This document shows positions 44,801 through 58,100 of a stretch of DNA of 64,000 nt, in pieces (position 1 is the stretch's first letter; each line of letters begins with the position of its first letter). The translations under genes were made by a program, and so were the position numbers. The notes beneath the pieces were generated by a model. That model saw only the letters and a list, made by a program, of their open reading frames with translations, ran no database searches and had not been told where the DNA came from. This stretch comes from Tigriopus japonicus (taxonomy: Eukaryota; Arthropoda; Copepoda; Harpacticoida; Harpacticidae). Where the stretch lies: positions 1,764,979 through 1,828,978 of the forward strand of contig CM021319.1 in the NCBI GenBank assembly GCA_010645155.1, written 5' to 3'.

Positions 44801-47800
44801 GACGATTCATCTGACACATAATCCGAGCTCGCTGGCTCTTGAGATTTGGAGCGATACACTAAACTGTCGAGCTTATCCAAAGCCGATCCAGTTTCTACTT
44901 GTTGGGCGTCAGCCACGGGTTTGGCGGATGGTGTCAAGGTGTATGACTCGATTGAACTCCCGATATCGGAAGAAGTGCCGGGCTCGTGGTCCTCGTCTTT
45001 GGACTCAAACGGAAGCGGAGGAAGGGCCTTATCCGGAGGCGACAACAAGGCCACGACCTCTTTGGCTTGCTCGTCAGAAAGGCGCTTTTCGCTCAACTCC
45101 GTGCTCAGAAGCTTCTCCGCCTCCGTGGGTGTCATTGTGTCGACAGAGCCATCAATAGATGCGTCTGGTGGAAAAGCTGTGGAATTGCGATCATTGGGCC
45201 CGCCCATAGTTATGGGTGTGTTCCGGAAACCTCCATCATTGTACCCAATTTGACCACTGGAAATGGTGGGATCAAATTGAATCTCATCTTGGAGGTCGTC
45301 AGTTTCGGAGGATCCGGAGTCGATGCGCTCACGGCTGCCGTGGTTCAATCGAATCACGGTTGTGCTGGCCTTGCTGGAACTTTTATCACTACTTTCATCG
45401 GGGGAGAAATTCTCACTAGCAGCTAAACTGGCAGGAGGTCCGTATCTGGATGAAAGGTTCAGCCTGGTTGGCTTTTCGACCACAGCTCGATTCACCGCTT
45501 CAGCCATGTTCACCTTGAAAGCTGGAGTCTTGTGGTTCTTAGAGTCCATCTTACTTCCACTGAAAGAGAGGTCTTCTTCATCTTTCACTAAAGCTTCCGA
45601 GACGTCTTCATCAGCAAATGGAATGGAACTCCCGTTCCGAGCTCCACTTGACCTTGAGCTGGCACTGGATTTGGAGGAGCTTGAAGTGGAGGATGCGTCA
45701 CTGGTTCTGCGCTTGGGGCCATCGAGCAACTCTTCAATTTCTCTCTCGTCGATGGCATCTACGCCGGAGGTCAATTTCTCGAATTCTTCCTCGAATTTCT
45801 GGCTCTCTGCGGGTTCGAGGCTACGAAACAATGAGTTCTCGTCGACAGATTGCTGGTTTTTCGAATGAAATGCTGACTCGGATTGTTGGAGTGTTTGGTG
45901 CTCTTGACAGACATCATTCTGGATCTCCCTGCGGTGAGTTTCCACCACTTCACGCTTGGTTGTTAAAGTTGCATTACTGGCGGACACTTCATAAATCCGG
46001 GTTTGATTGGCGGAAGAGGATGAATCCGAGCTCACTAACGATGACAGCTCACTCTCATCACCCATAAGCTTGTTGGAACGGAGATCATCCAAGGATTTGA
46101 ATTCAAATTCCGACGAATACGGGGGATGATTAGTCGTGTTACTGGCACTGTTATTGGTCATTGTGACACTGGAAGTGGAAACTGGCGTTGTTCGCGTTGT
46201 TATTGAAGCTGTCGCCGTGTAATGCTGGTCTTCTTGGCCCTGGTGATGATCCGCACTCTTGCTGAACGAGAATTTCTTCACAATATCTGGTGTGGGCTTG
46301 GGCGACACTGGTGGAGGCCTGGCTGCTGCATTGGTGCTTTGGATATCTGCAATGGCACAGAGAACAAAAACCACATTAGACACTCATCATTCACAATGAC
46401 TTGATCCATCTCGGTTGGCATGGAGGCAAAATGGCCCACCTGTTCTCATGAGGGCCAGAAATCATGTCTTTAGCGTGAATTTCTCACAAAGGAACAGACT
46501 GACTGAGGGGACACTCCTGAACAGGCGAGTAGGGAAAAAACCGAAATTATTTGGAAGTTTTTCTACGGCGAACGTCCCAAACAGTTTGTTGAAACAGATT
46601 TGAAGACTGACGGCAACTCTGTGATTAGAGCACCACGCACACATCCAATTCTCAAAGCAATCTGCCCTTGGAGGACGAGGAAGAAGAAGAAGACCATGAT
46701 GAAGGTGCCAAGCAAGATGTAGATAATGATCATCATAATCATCATCAAAATAACCATCAACATGACAATAATAATGATAATAACAATGATAATGATAAAG
46801 AACCCCGCCTGCCTACATTATATTGCATATAAGAAAAACATATCATGGTGTAAGAAACACACAACCCCGGATGACCAAATTGAAATTGAAAAGAATCCGC
46901 ATTAGCCCTTTCAAAATTCAAGTGTCAAATGTGACCGTGTTGATCAATTCAAGATGGTATACTGTTCAATAATAATAAAAAACATCAAGGTCGTAGAGTG
47001 TCGAAAATTTCATTCGAGCACAGAAAACAACAAATACAGCAAGAATGCCTAAAATAGTTGGCCTTGTATTGTACTTGAAGAGCGATTTTGGTCCTCTCCC
47101 AAAATTCCGACTACAAATTCTCACCATCTTTGACGTCGCAGATGGCAAAGCAGACGTCGAGCATGAGTTCTGGCATTATTCGTGCGCCCCGCTATCTAAT
47201 CAACACACTCGACAACAATTCAACAGAGCAAACCCCAATATTCAAGTATACAACGCGCGCAACAAATACTTTGTTAAATGATCAAGTGATGAAGAACAAA
47301 GGGCTGATATAAGTAAGGCTTGGCCGAATGGCGACTGAATGCAAACAGGTACGGATACTACAATCAAAAGTCATCATTGCGACGGTACGTTTAAGAATAT
47401 CTAAAAACTTTCGCAATTTTAGAGATTGGGCCAAAAAAAAAGACATGTTCTTTGCGTTTTCTTGAAGTCCTCGTGCCAGCATTACCATATCAGCGGGTTT
47501 GATAGCTTGACTAATGCAAAGTTAAACTCCTAAAGATTGTCATCAATGGATATGTGATTATGTGAAAACTGAACAATTAAGACCAGTAGTCAAAGGAAAT
47601 CAATGAAAACATCAATTCGCTGTATAATGCAACAACAGTCATTCATTTCTCCTGATTTTATTGAATGGCATATTTCATAAAAAAGCAACTTTCAATGCCT
47701 TGATTTTTACTTAGACAAGCAACATCATGACCATCTTTGTCTTTGGTTTCTAGAAAGTAGAGCTTGTTGGTATTGAATTCAAATTCAATTTGCGGTTCAC

Positions 47801-50618
47801 GGCCTCTCAAAATCTGGAGGAGAGAAATCTGCGAAATCTGAAATCATTTTACCAAACGTCCTTCGTGGTTAGCCGAGTTTTAAACTCGTATTTCCCTTCT
47901 GTTCAGTTCAGGAACAATTGAAGTTACTATAAAAGAGGAAACAACCGAAAACTTTCTTTTAACAAGGCGTCGGTTAGCATCGCACACTCTTCTCGAAAAG
48001 CGAGATAATCGTCAAATATAGTGGTTTTCAATCAGCCATTGTGTGAAGTTTCCATATCACTCAAAACGCCATTATTACCGAAAGATTGTCGTTAACAGAC
48101 GCCTACTCTCACCTATTATTGTATCCGTAAATCCTAGCTGTCTTGTCCAAAAACAGTACACTAAAATGTAATTCGCCCCTGAAAATTCCATTCACAAAAC
48201 GGTAAACACGGTACCATAGTTTATAAACTTTTCACAAAACGCGTCATCACTATCACTACATGTGAGAACTCAGGGAACCAAGAGGAAAAAAGATATGGAT
48301 TTCTTGTCTCGGCACCAACACCACACAAACCCCCATCGTTGAGCTTATGACTTTAAACTCTCATGCCTTTATTTTTTACCTTCGAATTTGCTGCGAAATG
48401 AGGACACTTTTCCGGTCGTGTTGGGCGTGGCAGTCTTCGCACTCATTCCGGATGTAGATGAATGGGTGTTCGGAGATCCGGGGCCAAAATGAGAAGGCGG
48501 GTCTTTGGATTTAGGGCTTTGAACAGGCGACAGTGATGGTTCTTTCAAGTCTCGTTCATCCTTGTCATCACTGAAAATACCCAAAAATGAAACATGAGAA
48601 ACATATAGGTCACTGACGGCCAAAAAGCCTTGGTAAACTGTGAAGTGGCATATAAGGTTTCACTATCAAGTGTAGGAGTCCACTTGAATATCACGGATCT
48701 TGGTGTATCCGGTTTTGTAAAACACTTGGTCAAGACAAAAGAAAATATTTCAAGATTGTTGGGCTTACTTTGTCGGTAAGTGGTCATCGGGAGATCTGGT
48801 TGGCGATTTTTTCCAGTTCCGGATGTAATCCTCGATAGAATCCGATGCATTCGAAGCAGTCGCACTTAAAGGCCGACGATCTCCTGGTAAATCCAAGTTC
48901 GCAGACGGGGTTGTCTCTTCAATGATTGGAGATGTTGGGGCGGGCGAGGTCGATTTGGGCGGTTCCTCGACTCTTGACGAAAGTAAGGAAGGGGCGTTTC
49001 CACTCTTAACACTGATTCGCCTGGACGAATCCACACTTTCGCTGGTGACATCAGTGCCATTATTATTATTAATGTTGTTATTGTTTGTGGAATGAACATT
49101 AAAAGACACATTGCCATTGGTGTTGCTAGTGGCCTTGCTTTGGTTGGTATTCATCCAAGGCCTTTGGACCCGCTTCACTGGATGATGATCGGGCTGATCT
49201 GTTTTGGTTTGACTCAACTCGTTTTGCTTTTGCTGGAATGACAAACGCCGACTCTTGACCAGCCCAATGGTCTCAGTCAAGCCATTCTGATAGCTGGACG
49301 AAGAAGGCAAGGAACTATTGAGATTGCCATTCATGTGGCTGCCTGTAATCCCTTCCGTTGTGGGTGATGGGGTACTTTTAGCTCGGCTTGGGCTCCGATC
49401 ATTGTTCGAAATTGTCGATGCACTCAAAGGACTGGATGATCGGGATCGAAAGTAGGCGGTACTTTGCTTGAAGCCCATATCAACCACCCCAGTTCCTCCT
49501 CCTCCTCCTCCTACTCCCATCACATCACTTCGACCCACACTAGAAGAGCGGGAGGTGGGGCTCGAACTGCCCTTCTTGGGAGGAAGCGTTGAATTGTCTA
49601 GCTCCTCTGCACTTCCCATCTTCTCAAACATGGCACGAGCCGTGTTAAACCTGGCATGATGACTTTCCGTCCTCGTCACGGGTTTCTTGGGAGATGATCG
49701 AAGTGGAGAGATTCTTTCCGAAGAGCTTCGGTCGTCGGACATCTCGGAAGCAGCTCGACTTGAACTCCGCACGGTGATCTCAGAGGTCTTCCTAGTTGAA
49801 TTCACGGATGACCCTGCTTCAGCCTTCTTCGCAGGGTCGGAAGAAGAGGAAGACGAACGAACTGTGGAAGTCGACGAGTGAGTCAATGTCGGAACTGACG
49901 GTGTTGTCGAAATGGTTGAAGAAGTATCCAGGCTAGATTTCTGTTGAAAGCGGCTAGCGATGAGGGACACATGACCCTCTTTGACGGGCTTGGCAATCAG
50001 GGGGGATCCATCAGCCAAGGAATGGCTACTTCGATTAGGCTGAGGTTTCATCTGTAACGAACCCAATACAAGTTGAGTATTTAGCAACGACTTGTGGGCG
50101 TAGACCACTGTCATCAAAAACGTCTTCGTCAGAGGCAGAATTATTAGCTCAACTTTTGATTTCCTTGCACCTTTACATCGATCATAAGGCTGATAAGATA
50201 GGATCAAATGGGACTCGAACTTTTTCTTTTCAATCATTTTTCACTTTGTTTCCTTTTTATTCTAGAACATTACTGGGATTGTTAAAGTCGGCCACTTTGA
50301 AACATGACTTTACTAATTTCAAAAAGTTAATTTCATGTCCCTGAGAATTGACAAAGAGTGTTTCTTCATTTGGAAGTATCGAATCAATTCACTTACGACG
50401 TCCTTGCTGCCCTCGAAAGTGGATCTTCTTTGAAGCACTGAAGGGGCGTGTCCAGATGAGGACGATGTCGACGTGAGGCTGGTCGTGGTCGTGGTGGTGG
50501 AGGAAGAAGAAGAAGATAAGCTTTGGTGGATGAAGTGATGATGGTGATGGTGTTGCAAGTGAGAACTCGAATTCCTAAGACCTGGAGGGCTACGAACCTC
50601 GGTGTGAACTGAAGTCAT
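38628..50618 (-). CDS. Spn: Spinophilin/neurabin (protein phosphatase 1 regulatory subunit 9 family)
   Basis: Fourteen exons: 50618-50397, 50051-48769, 48570-48380, 46346-44125, 43661-43605, 43371-43024, 42946-42893, 42738-42643, 42570-42325, 41468-41223, 41154-40617, 40357-39407, 39252-38972, 38894-38628. All junctions are GT-AG and all phases join, giving 2333 residues. Domain order: Ser-rich disordered N terminus with probable F-actin-binding segment, RVxF-like PP1 docking site (KLRF, about 1154) within a block typical of the family ([18 protein letters not shown]), PDZ (about 1200-1289), acidic linker, coiled coils (about 1440-1560), a His/Gln-rich insert and a C-terminal SAM domain. It scaffolds PP1 and actin at synapses. 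It is long for the family (fly Spn is about 2.1 kb of residues), mainly through low-complexity exons. The mini-exon 43661-43605 is the least certain. Confidence 0.93.
39407..40357 (-). other. Spn: Spinophilin exon 12: His/Gln/Pro-rich low-complexity insert
   Basis: Residues 1835-2151, a 317-residue block with repeated His runs, a Gln-rich end ([19 protein letters not shown]), Ser runs and a PPPPPP stretch. It lies between the coiled coil and the SAM domain, where vertebrate neurabin-1 has a linker. The exon has a clean acceptor and donor and its phase fits both neighbours. Such exons are often alternatively used. Confidence 0.85.
42325..42946 (-). other. Spn: Spinophilin exons 7-9: coiled-coil region
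   Basis: Exons 42946-42893, 42738-42643 and 42570-42325 encode heptad-like sequence. Segments are [20 protein letters not shown], then [20 protein letters not shown], then [20 protein letters not shown]. The last is followed by [19 protein letters not shown], which matches the neurabin segment after its coiled coil. This part mediates dimerisation in the family. Confidence 0.88.
44125..46346 (-). other. Spn: Spinophilin exon 4: PP1 docking motif and PDZ domain
   Basis: The largest exon (residues 566-1306). The PP1 site KLRF is at 44572-44583. It is followed by [20 protein letters not shown], which matches the family's PP1-binding extension. The PDZ domain spans about 44445-44176, with [20 protein letters not shown] as its carboxylate-binding loop region and [26 protein letters not shown], just after the PDZ, is also diagnostic of spinophilin/neurabin. 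The preceding 500 residues are Ser/Asp/Glu-rich and poorly conserved. Confidence 0.93.
46347..48379 (-). other. Spn: Intron 3 of spinophilin, the longest at 2.03 kb
   Basis: Bounded by GTAAAA at 48379 and CATTGCAG at 46347. It contains an AAT/ATG-type microsatellite near 46735-46800 and no supported gene. Confidence 0.7.
48769..50051 (-). other. Spn: Spinophilin exon 2: disordered actin-binding region
   Basis: Residues 75-501, dominated by Ser, Thr, Asn and Pro. Family-like segments are [20 protein letters not shown] and a [19 protein letters not shown] stretch; in neurabins the equivalent N-terminal region binds F-actin. A run of Gly ([10 protein letters not shown]) and an Asn run (NNNNINNNN) mark expandable repeats. 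Assignment to actin binding is by position and partial similarity only. Confidence 0.7.
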
Positions 50619-50630
50619 GGCCGTTATGCC
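50619..50630 (-). promoter_or_regulatory. Spn: Splice acceptor just upstream of the spinophilin start codon
   Basis: AATTTCAG lies directly before an 11-base leader (50629-50619) and the ATG at 50618. This shows that at least one 5' exon lies further upstream on the minus strand, beyond 50.6 kb. I could not locate it. Confidence 0.5.
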
Positions 50631-50639
50631 TGAAATTGA

Positions 50640-53600
50640 TTAGAGAGAAAATACTTAAAGCAACTGTAGGTATTGCGATGAATCAGTAATGTAGCTATTT
50701 GTTTAGCGAGCCAAAGCAAACGAAATCTCTAAGCCGCAAAGGCATAATAGGTCATATCAACATATCTAGAGAGCCTGACATATCACTGATTAGCATTTAT
50801 AGAATCAGTTTTTAAAGTAAGGGTCAAAATTTTGAAGTATTCCGATTGCGGGCATCGAATCGCATGCATGAGATTCACAGAACTTACGATAAGATACACG
50901 CAACTAACTACACGTACCAGCACGAATATTCTACGTGTTGTTCTTGCAGAATAATTCGTTGCAAGGATACGCAAATGTCAGTGTTGCTCTTGCCAAGGCC
51001 ACTCTTTAAAAAAAAAGGATCCTTATCTGGTGTTGTCAAAAAGAGCCACGGCGTGGTCATAGCAGATAAAATAGATAGACACACGGCCAATATATGACAA
51101 AACGGTTGGTTCACAAAAAGTTCTAGGAAAGAATTGCTCTCAAATCCATATCTCATTCAAATATCTCAGTCACTGCAACGGAGAGATATAGAATATTTTC
51201 GTGATGTACCGAGATGCAGAATTAATGAATGGCAAAGCTAGCGATCCTGATATAGAGACTGGCCGGCAAAATCTATGGAAGCCCGACCAACACAGGCTGT
51301 CTGTGAAACCTTACTAAAGTGTGGAAAGCGCAAGTTCACGATCAAAAGAAACTTTTTCTTGTCAGAAACTCATGTAAACTATTTAGCTCATTTGAAAGCC
51401 AAGTGTCATTGGTGAAAATCCTCATGCCTGCTGCAAAGTGTCTAAAGTATTTAACATTACACGTTTCACCTTCTTGTTGTATTTATTACCATTTGAGACC
51501 TCAGCAAAGTCCAATGTCGATTTCGTAAATTTCATGCATTTTTCATATCAGACTGAGTGATGCTCTTGAAGAAATTGGATATCGATTAGCGTTCCCTGAT
51601 CTTCTCAACAAAAGAATCAACCATTCGTTTTGGTAGTATAAACACCCCACATCTAAGATCACATTCAATGTTCTTCCATACAAATATTTAAAAAAAGGCT
51701 GCGCTCACAGAGGAGTAAACTTACATGGATGCGTTGTAGTTTGTCATTATTATCAAAAAATGTGACAATTTCATTTGTTGGGAGCAACGAACAGTTCACT
51801 AATTTTTGACATGTAACAACTCGCCGTAGGAACTTTGGTGAACCTAAAATGCGGGCTCAGATTGAGCCTGTAGAATGCCAAGTCCAGTACCATCTTTCAT
51901 TCACCTCGTCGATCAATCAATATTCAAACGCGTGCTTTGTGACCGACCAAAATGAAAAGCCAAACGAATTTCAATCGTTTCGCTCCCACGCAGAATTCAA
52001 TTATCTAGAAAATGAGCGGTTTAGAAGTGTTTGCTAATCGCTTAGACGTGCCCTAAGCAAAGAATAGTACACCTTTCAACTAAAGCTTTTTACCGATATA
52101 CTCTTGAGAAATATTGGCAGTTCATGTCGATATTAGCCGGTCCAAGCACTAAATTGGACAGATCAGGGGAAAGTAGAACGAATCAGAAATTTAGCCGTTT
52201 TCAGCACTACGTCAAGACGATTAAGTATGACACATTTGATATTTGATACAGCTTTTACAACAGGACTTCAACAATGAAATGCTCGGAGAATTTCCCCCCA
52301 TATCATGGGAACAAATGTCTGCCTTCAGGTCAAACAAACTTTCATTGCCTAAGCCAAACTGGTGAGGACTCCAAAACCAACCGACGACGTTAGTCACAGC
52401 TGGGCATTCGACTACATGTACATGTACTGAAACTCGGAGCTCGCTCCAAAGAGGCCCCCGTGCACTTACTTGCAAACCTTGTAAACAACTATGAGGCACT
52501 TTCATTTCACGAACCTGACATTTGAAAACACCCGGCTGGCGTTCACAATAACGAGGATCAAGTCGCTTTAATTGGTTCGCAAAGCTTCCTGTGTTCTTCA
52601 ATCGGGAAAAAAAGAAATTCTTTGGAACGATTCTTTCTTTTTCAAAGAGAACCCCCGCCCTAGTGGGAGCCTTTTTGAGCCAACGATGTTGCAAAACACG
52701 TTGAACTTAACCACAATCATGTTTTTCCTCATTACCTTTAACTTGCCGACAGTGCTAAAGCCAATAGTTTGAGTTATCATCATGGTCTCAGAAGGTGAAG
52801 CCCATTATTTGGCACAGAGCATTTTCGGGTCGAACCAGTACCGACTTCCAACATTTGACTGCGACGACTCCCAACCGCAATAACCCCAAAGCAGAAACTG
52901 GCCTTCCTTCTCGTTTTCTTGGATGGAAAGGTAAGAAAGAATGAAAGACGAGGGGATGGATGACGATGATGATGATGAAGTCCTTGCAAGAATAAGCAGA
53001 CGAACAGCGAACATTTGACCTGGATAGGAACCATTCCATAGAACGTAGTGAGACCAACTTGGTGCTTTGGCTTTGGCTGCAAACTGCAGAGCAATGATGT
53101 CCAGGTCTAGGCCAAAGACGGACGATACAAGCTTTTTCTTCTTCTCCTCCTCTACCACGTATATTGCATTCCAGAACACGGCTGTATGCCAGAAAATGGG
53201 CGATGGGAAATGATCTCTGATTTCAGATCTTTAGCTTTTAGGCAGAAAGGAGAAAACTAAGACGTTTCATATTTACGATCAGTCATCTTTGTCCGGACTG
53301 GTCAAATTATTTAAACCCGGCTTTATCAGGTGGGCTGTTTTTTGTTCAAGCACTTTCAATCTTTTGTGGGACTGCAGCAAATGAATCCCTCCAAGATGGG
53401 ATACTCAGAGGTAAAAACTAGTCCAGAAGGTCATTATTAGACAGTGGGAGGAAATGGAGGAAAATATTATTCATGGAAGATGAGTTGGTCGCCGAAACGA
53501 AGATATTTCTCTGATGTTGCAAGAGGAACCTACGTATGGAAAGTGATTGCACGATCTCGTTGTAACGACCCTCGTCAAAATGAAACACTTTGCCTCATGT

Positions 53601-53705
53601 CTTCACGCAAAAATTGTAGAGTTGTAGAGACGGTTGTGGTATGTCCTTCAGCACCGCCATATGTTAAACCAGGACCTGGTTGGTTGAACGACTTCTTACG
53701 AGGGA
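50640..53705. other. Noncoding stretch, probably upstream intron or promoter DNA of spinophilin
   Basis: Nothing codes convincingly. The 157-aa minus frame at 52694-52221 and the 124-aa frame at 53179-52805 have no domain and start within no recognisable context. Confidence 0.4.
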
Positions 53706-54269
53706 TATCCAGACTAGAGGTAGACTGGGCCTAAAACTCGTCAGCAAGTGCGATTTTTAGATACTTGATAAAGAATTAAAATCAAGATTCATCTCTTATG
53801 AGCAGATGTTATGTTACATGATTTGTTGTAAGGCATCCATGTTCGATTTAATTAGACAAGGTATGTTGGGCGACCCCTGTATACATAGAAAATAAGCCTC
53901 AAAAGCGAGCAACAAGTCAAAAATCAAGTACACTGTAAAGCCAAGACGTTTCACATCAAAAGTTACCACTTTTTTTGCCTCAAATATTCATCAAATATTG
54001 GTATGGGTGGTTGAACAACGTCTTAACTTTCCAACATAATGGATCTTATCGTGTTTCTTGCTCTTGACATCGATGTTCAAAAACGTGCAGGGGTCGCCCA
54101 ACATACCTTTTCTAAATAAATCATCACTATGAACTGGATTACCTGACAACAAATCATGTATAATATCATCTCCTCAAAAGATATATATCTTGATTTTGAT
54201 TGTTCATCAAGCATCTAAAAATCGCACTTGTTAACGAGTTACAGGTCCAGTTTACCTCTAGTCTGGATA
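53706..54269. repeat. 564-bp element with roughly 180-bp inverted terminal arms
   Basis: Arms at 53706-53882 and 54086-54269 are inverted copies with similarity by eye of about 75-80%. Both start TATCCAGACTAGAGGTARAC and share CAAGTGCGATTTTTAGAT, ACATGATTTGTTGT and AGGTATGTTGGGCGACCCCT. About 200 bp lies between. No transposase was seen and no clean target-site duplication found. One terminus recurs in degenerate form at 11415-11455, showing a dispersed family. Confidence 0.75.
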
Positions 54270-55094
54270 CACCACGTACTTGATTTGGGTACTAGACATC
54301 TAATGTGGTTTTAGGGACATGGATAGACTTGAAACCCGTCCATTCTCAATATTGACTAATCATTCGTCCAAAAGTGTATTGTAAAATATTAACAGAATAG
54401 CTTGAAGGTCATTGCTTGAATTTTTTTGCCATTCCAAAGGTATACTATCTTTTTCAATAGTGAAGTGAGTTTTCCTTGCATTTTCCAACGGACCACTTTA
54501 GTTGGTCTATGATTATTGCAAAATTTGAGTGAGTATATGGGTACCTGGATCAATCATCTAAATTGGATGATATTTAACCTTGTGTTTTCGCTTTCCCTCT
54601 CTCTATCTCGTTCTGTCTCTCATTCTAAATCTGCAAGATCCAGCCAAGTAGTTTTCATTTCCGATTGTTTTATCTACCAACACGACAAAATGCTCATTTT
54701 GATTAAGTCAGAAGAAGTGCCGTGGCAGCCAGCTAAACCACAGAGACGGTGATGGTGGTAGCAATGGTTGCTCTTGTGGTAGTGATGATGATGATTAGAG
54801 AAGTGTTGAAAGTACCCTGTAGTAGGTGAACTAAAGATAAGAGGTGATACTACCTCATAATTGCCTGGAAGGATGGATACATAGGCTGGCTGTTCAGCCA
54901 AGTTGAGGGTGAAACTTGGCAAGCCTCGACTGAATATCTTCGTAATGTCCAATTGAATGGGGGGGGGATGCATGCATGGACATGGTTGAAGCACTGCAGT
55001 GGCGAAATCCCACCAATATCACACATTGAGTCTTTGAAAAACGCGTCGTTGCATGCATCATGGAGGGAGGAAGGAAGGAAGGAAAGAAAGAAGG
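54270..55094. other. Noncoding stretch
   Basis: AT-rich with a short pyrimidine-rich CTCTCTCTATCTCG stretch near 54597. No gene was supported. Confidence 0.4.
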
Positions 55095-55145
55095 GAGTGA
55101 GTGAGTGAGTGAGTGAGTGAGTGAGCGTGCGTGCGTGCGTGCGTG
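55095..55145. repeat. Compound microsatellite (GAGT)n-(GCGT)n
   Basis: About eight GAGT units are followed by about five GCGT units, preceded by a GGAA/GAAA-rich run. A typical length-variable simple repeat. Confidence 0.9.
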
Positions 55146-58100
55146 ATAGATCATGAAAGCGTAGTAGTGGTAGTAGCACAAACTCAGAAGAGCCTCGCGT
55201 AGCTCAGAAGGGAATAAAAGCGAAAGTGCATAGTAATCTCTCAAAGACATTACTCGGCCGACTACATACGTACACAACACCAAGCTCGATGAGTAATTTA
55301 GGTCCACAATCAAGATTTGGCTAATCTTATCAGACTTGTGAACACTCTTTCATCGAAAACGGGTTCTTGATTGCCAAGGTTTGCAATTGTGTGACGTCCC
55401 TTCATAACAAATGGGTACCCTGTTCACAAAATCCTTGGCTAGGACAGAAGGAATGAGAAATTGATGATGGGCTGGCGGTTTCAGCAAGAGGGCGAGAGTG
55501 AAATGGATATACGCTGATCATAAGACTCAACCTCGCTCATACTTGAGAATCAAAGAACTTAAGCGGATGAATCAAGTAAAACGGTACTTGAATAACGAGA
55601 AACTAATCCAGTTCCTGCTTGCTTCTGCGGAGTACCTTGCTTGATTAGAAAACCCGGCCTAAAGGTACATATGATCACTAGCTTTGCTCGACTTGGTGGA
55701 TTCCCAAGACGATCGTTACAATCATTCAAGCACACTTTGAAAACCCTTCGACACCGTGATAAGTTGCTGAATGCAACGCAAGTCTACGTACGTACACCAT
55801 TACGAGTACAAGAAAGGGAAACAAAACAAAGAGCATTCCATTTTTGGCAGGTGAGAAACGAGAACTCCGACGGAATATAAATTGCAACTTACACGTAGCA
55901 TTGCCTAGTATCATGCTTTACGTACACAACAGAAGGAGAAAAGTGCCAAAGTTACGTACACGTGCATACTGTAGACACACACTTTTTCAACACCTTGCTT
56001 ACATTTCCAATGCAGTCTCAACTCTACTCCCTCAACAAAGAGCTTTACTATACACGAGTACTACATTCTTAGGCATTACGTTCGGAGCACACCAAGCAAC
56101 GAGGTTCAGGACACAGATATAAGTCGCGAAGCGACCAGATACACACAACTGCCGTGGCATCTGTTGCCAGTGGATTCAAACTTTGTCACTCATGGTTGTT
56201 GTCGTCGTTGACACCAAGAGCGCAGTCCGTTATGAAATGTACTATCCCGTTGCATTTGAGAATTTCTTCCCATTGAGGAAAACAGGTTTTCTCCCCTCCT
56301 CTGTTCTCTACGTACTTTGGCTTTAATGTGGCTGTTGCTGCCGGTCAGCTCCTTTCTTCTCTGTTTTGCTCGGAGTTGGGCTCACAATGGTCGACTGGAG
56401 ATGTCTGGCTTGAAAGAGTTGAGATTCTTCTAGATTACTTAATGACATTTGAGAAAGAATCGACTCTTCTGATTCATTTAGTTCAGAGATTAGAGGTCCC
56501 TAGGAAACGCCACTGAGTTGTTGGTTTATGAATTAGGGTCAGACTTGCAACAAAAATTGAGCCGAGAGTGAACAAGCAGATGCACTTTCTATACTTCAGG
56601 CATATCTGCGCACAGAGTCACTTTTAACAATTTCAACCAACAGATGTCATGGCAAGGTTGTGAGTCTTTAGATATATTATATCAGCCCAAGCCGTCTTTG
56701 TTCAGGAGAAGCACTACCCAAAGAGCAATCTGAACATGTTGAACACGAGGAAAAACAAGGGGATCTTTGTATCGAGTAGTCAAAGTGTTGGGCAAACACA
56801 AAGTCAACTTTTTGTAAGCTGCAATAAGCTCTCTTCGGTAACTCACAAACAAGACTATGATGCTGTGATCTATCTGATTGTTCGTCTTTACTGTTCTGTT
56901 ATAGCAAGGTTGGACACAAAACAAACCATATCCTAGCTAGGAAAGGTCAGTCATCGATGTGAAGTATTTTCTAAGGCAGATCATGGGCAAACACAAAAGG
57001 ATCGGATATAAGACAAGCAAATGGTCTTATCGATCGAATGGAATGACGAGAATGACCAAAAAACGAAACTTCTTCCGGGAACGAAAAGACCAAATATTCA
57101 GATCGATCTCACCGAAGATCGAGATAGAAGAATGTAACGAAGCATCAAGAGTCGCTGGAAATATGAGGAAAAACTTTTCAAGGTTTCGATCTTGTGAGCG
57201 ATTTGATTGGATCGCAAGACGAGACTGGGTAAATTATCCGCAAAGAATCTGTTGTTCACAAAGTAGCACCAGATTTTGATAAGATTAATCAGTTAAATGT
57301 TTGTTCGATTAAAAAGAAAACCTCATCAGAGGGCTTTTCATTTTTCTAAAATGACTCAGCAACAGGTCCGATTGAGTTAAAATAAGATTGCAGGTCCTAT
57401 TAACAACATTCACAAAATACGAGTACACGTCGTTGGGCTTATTTTCTTGATCCTGTTGACAAAGCAACGCCTGAATTTTTATTTTTTGCTGAATAATGAG
57501 AAATAATTTGCTGTGCTTGGATGAACTGGCAGCAATTTGAAGAAAAAAAATCGTTTCATTTTGAAGTTTCTTTTCGCTTGAGATTTCATCCTGGTTGTGA
57601 CACCGATTTACTTCACTAAAGACTATTTCTAGTTTTGCCAATGACGAGCTCAGATCGTATTTCACTCCACAGGACAGCTTATTTGTGGCCTGTCAATTCA
57701 AGAAGCCAATGACAAAGTGATTACTCCCAACGGCAACTCTTAAAGAACCCAAGATTTGGCATTGGTCGTTCATCATAACTCAAAGTCTTTTCTCCACATT
57801 AGTCACTCCATCTGTAGCATCGAATCTCAGCTTCAAAGAATTGAAAATGCACGGCGTTTTTTGAGCTGGAAGATTGTCCTACTGTGCCTATGTGCTCTTC
57901 CCTCTGAAGAATTTCAGATTTCGTGAAAGTTACTCAATGCTCATCTCATTGTGAAATACATTTTCCGTTCGTTCATTAACTTATGGTGGCTAACGTCTCA
58001 ATGTCGCACAAGACGATTGAGTCGATGAACAAAACATATCATTTTGTCCCCACAAAATATGTATTTATTTTGTGTAGTTGAAGCACCTTGGTGGATCTAA

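Noticed and set aside
44239..45868. Several plus-strand open frames of 110-181 aa opposite spinophilin exon 4
   Set aside because: They are antisense shadows of the GC-balanced coding exon that encodes the PDZ domain and linker.
52221..52694. 157-aa minus-strand open frame
   Set aside because: Long for chance in AT-rich DNA, but there is no domain, signal or gene context. It is not reported as a gene.
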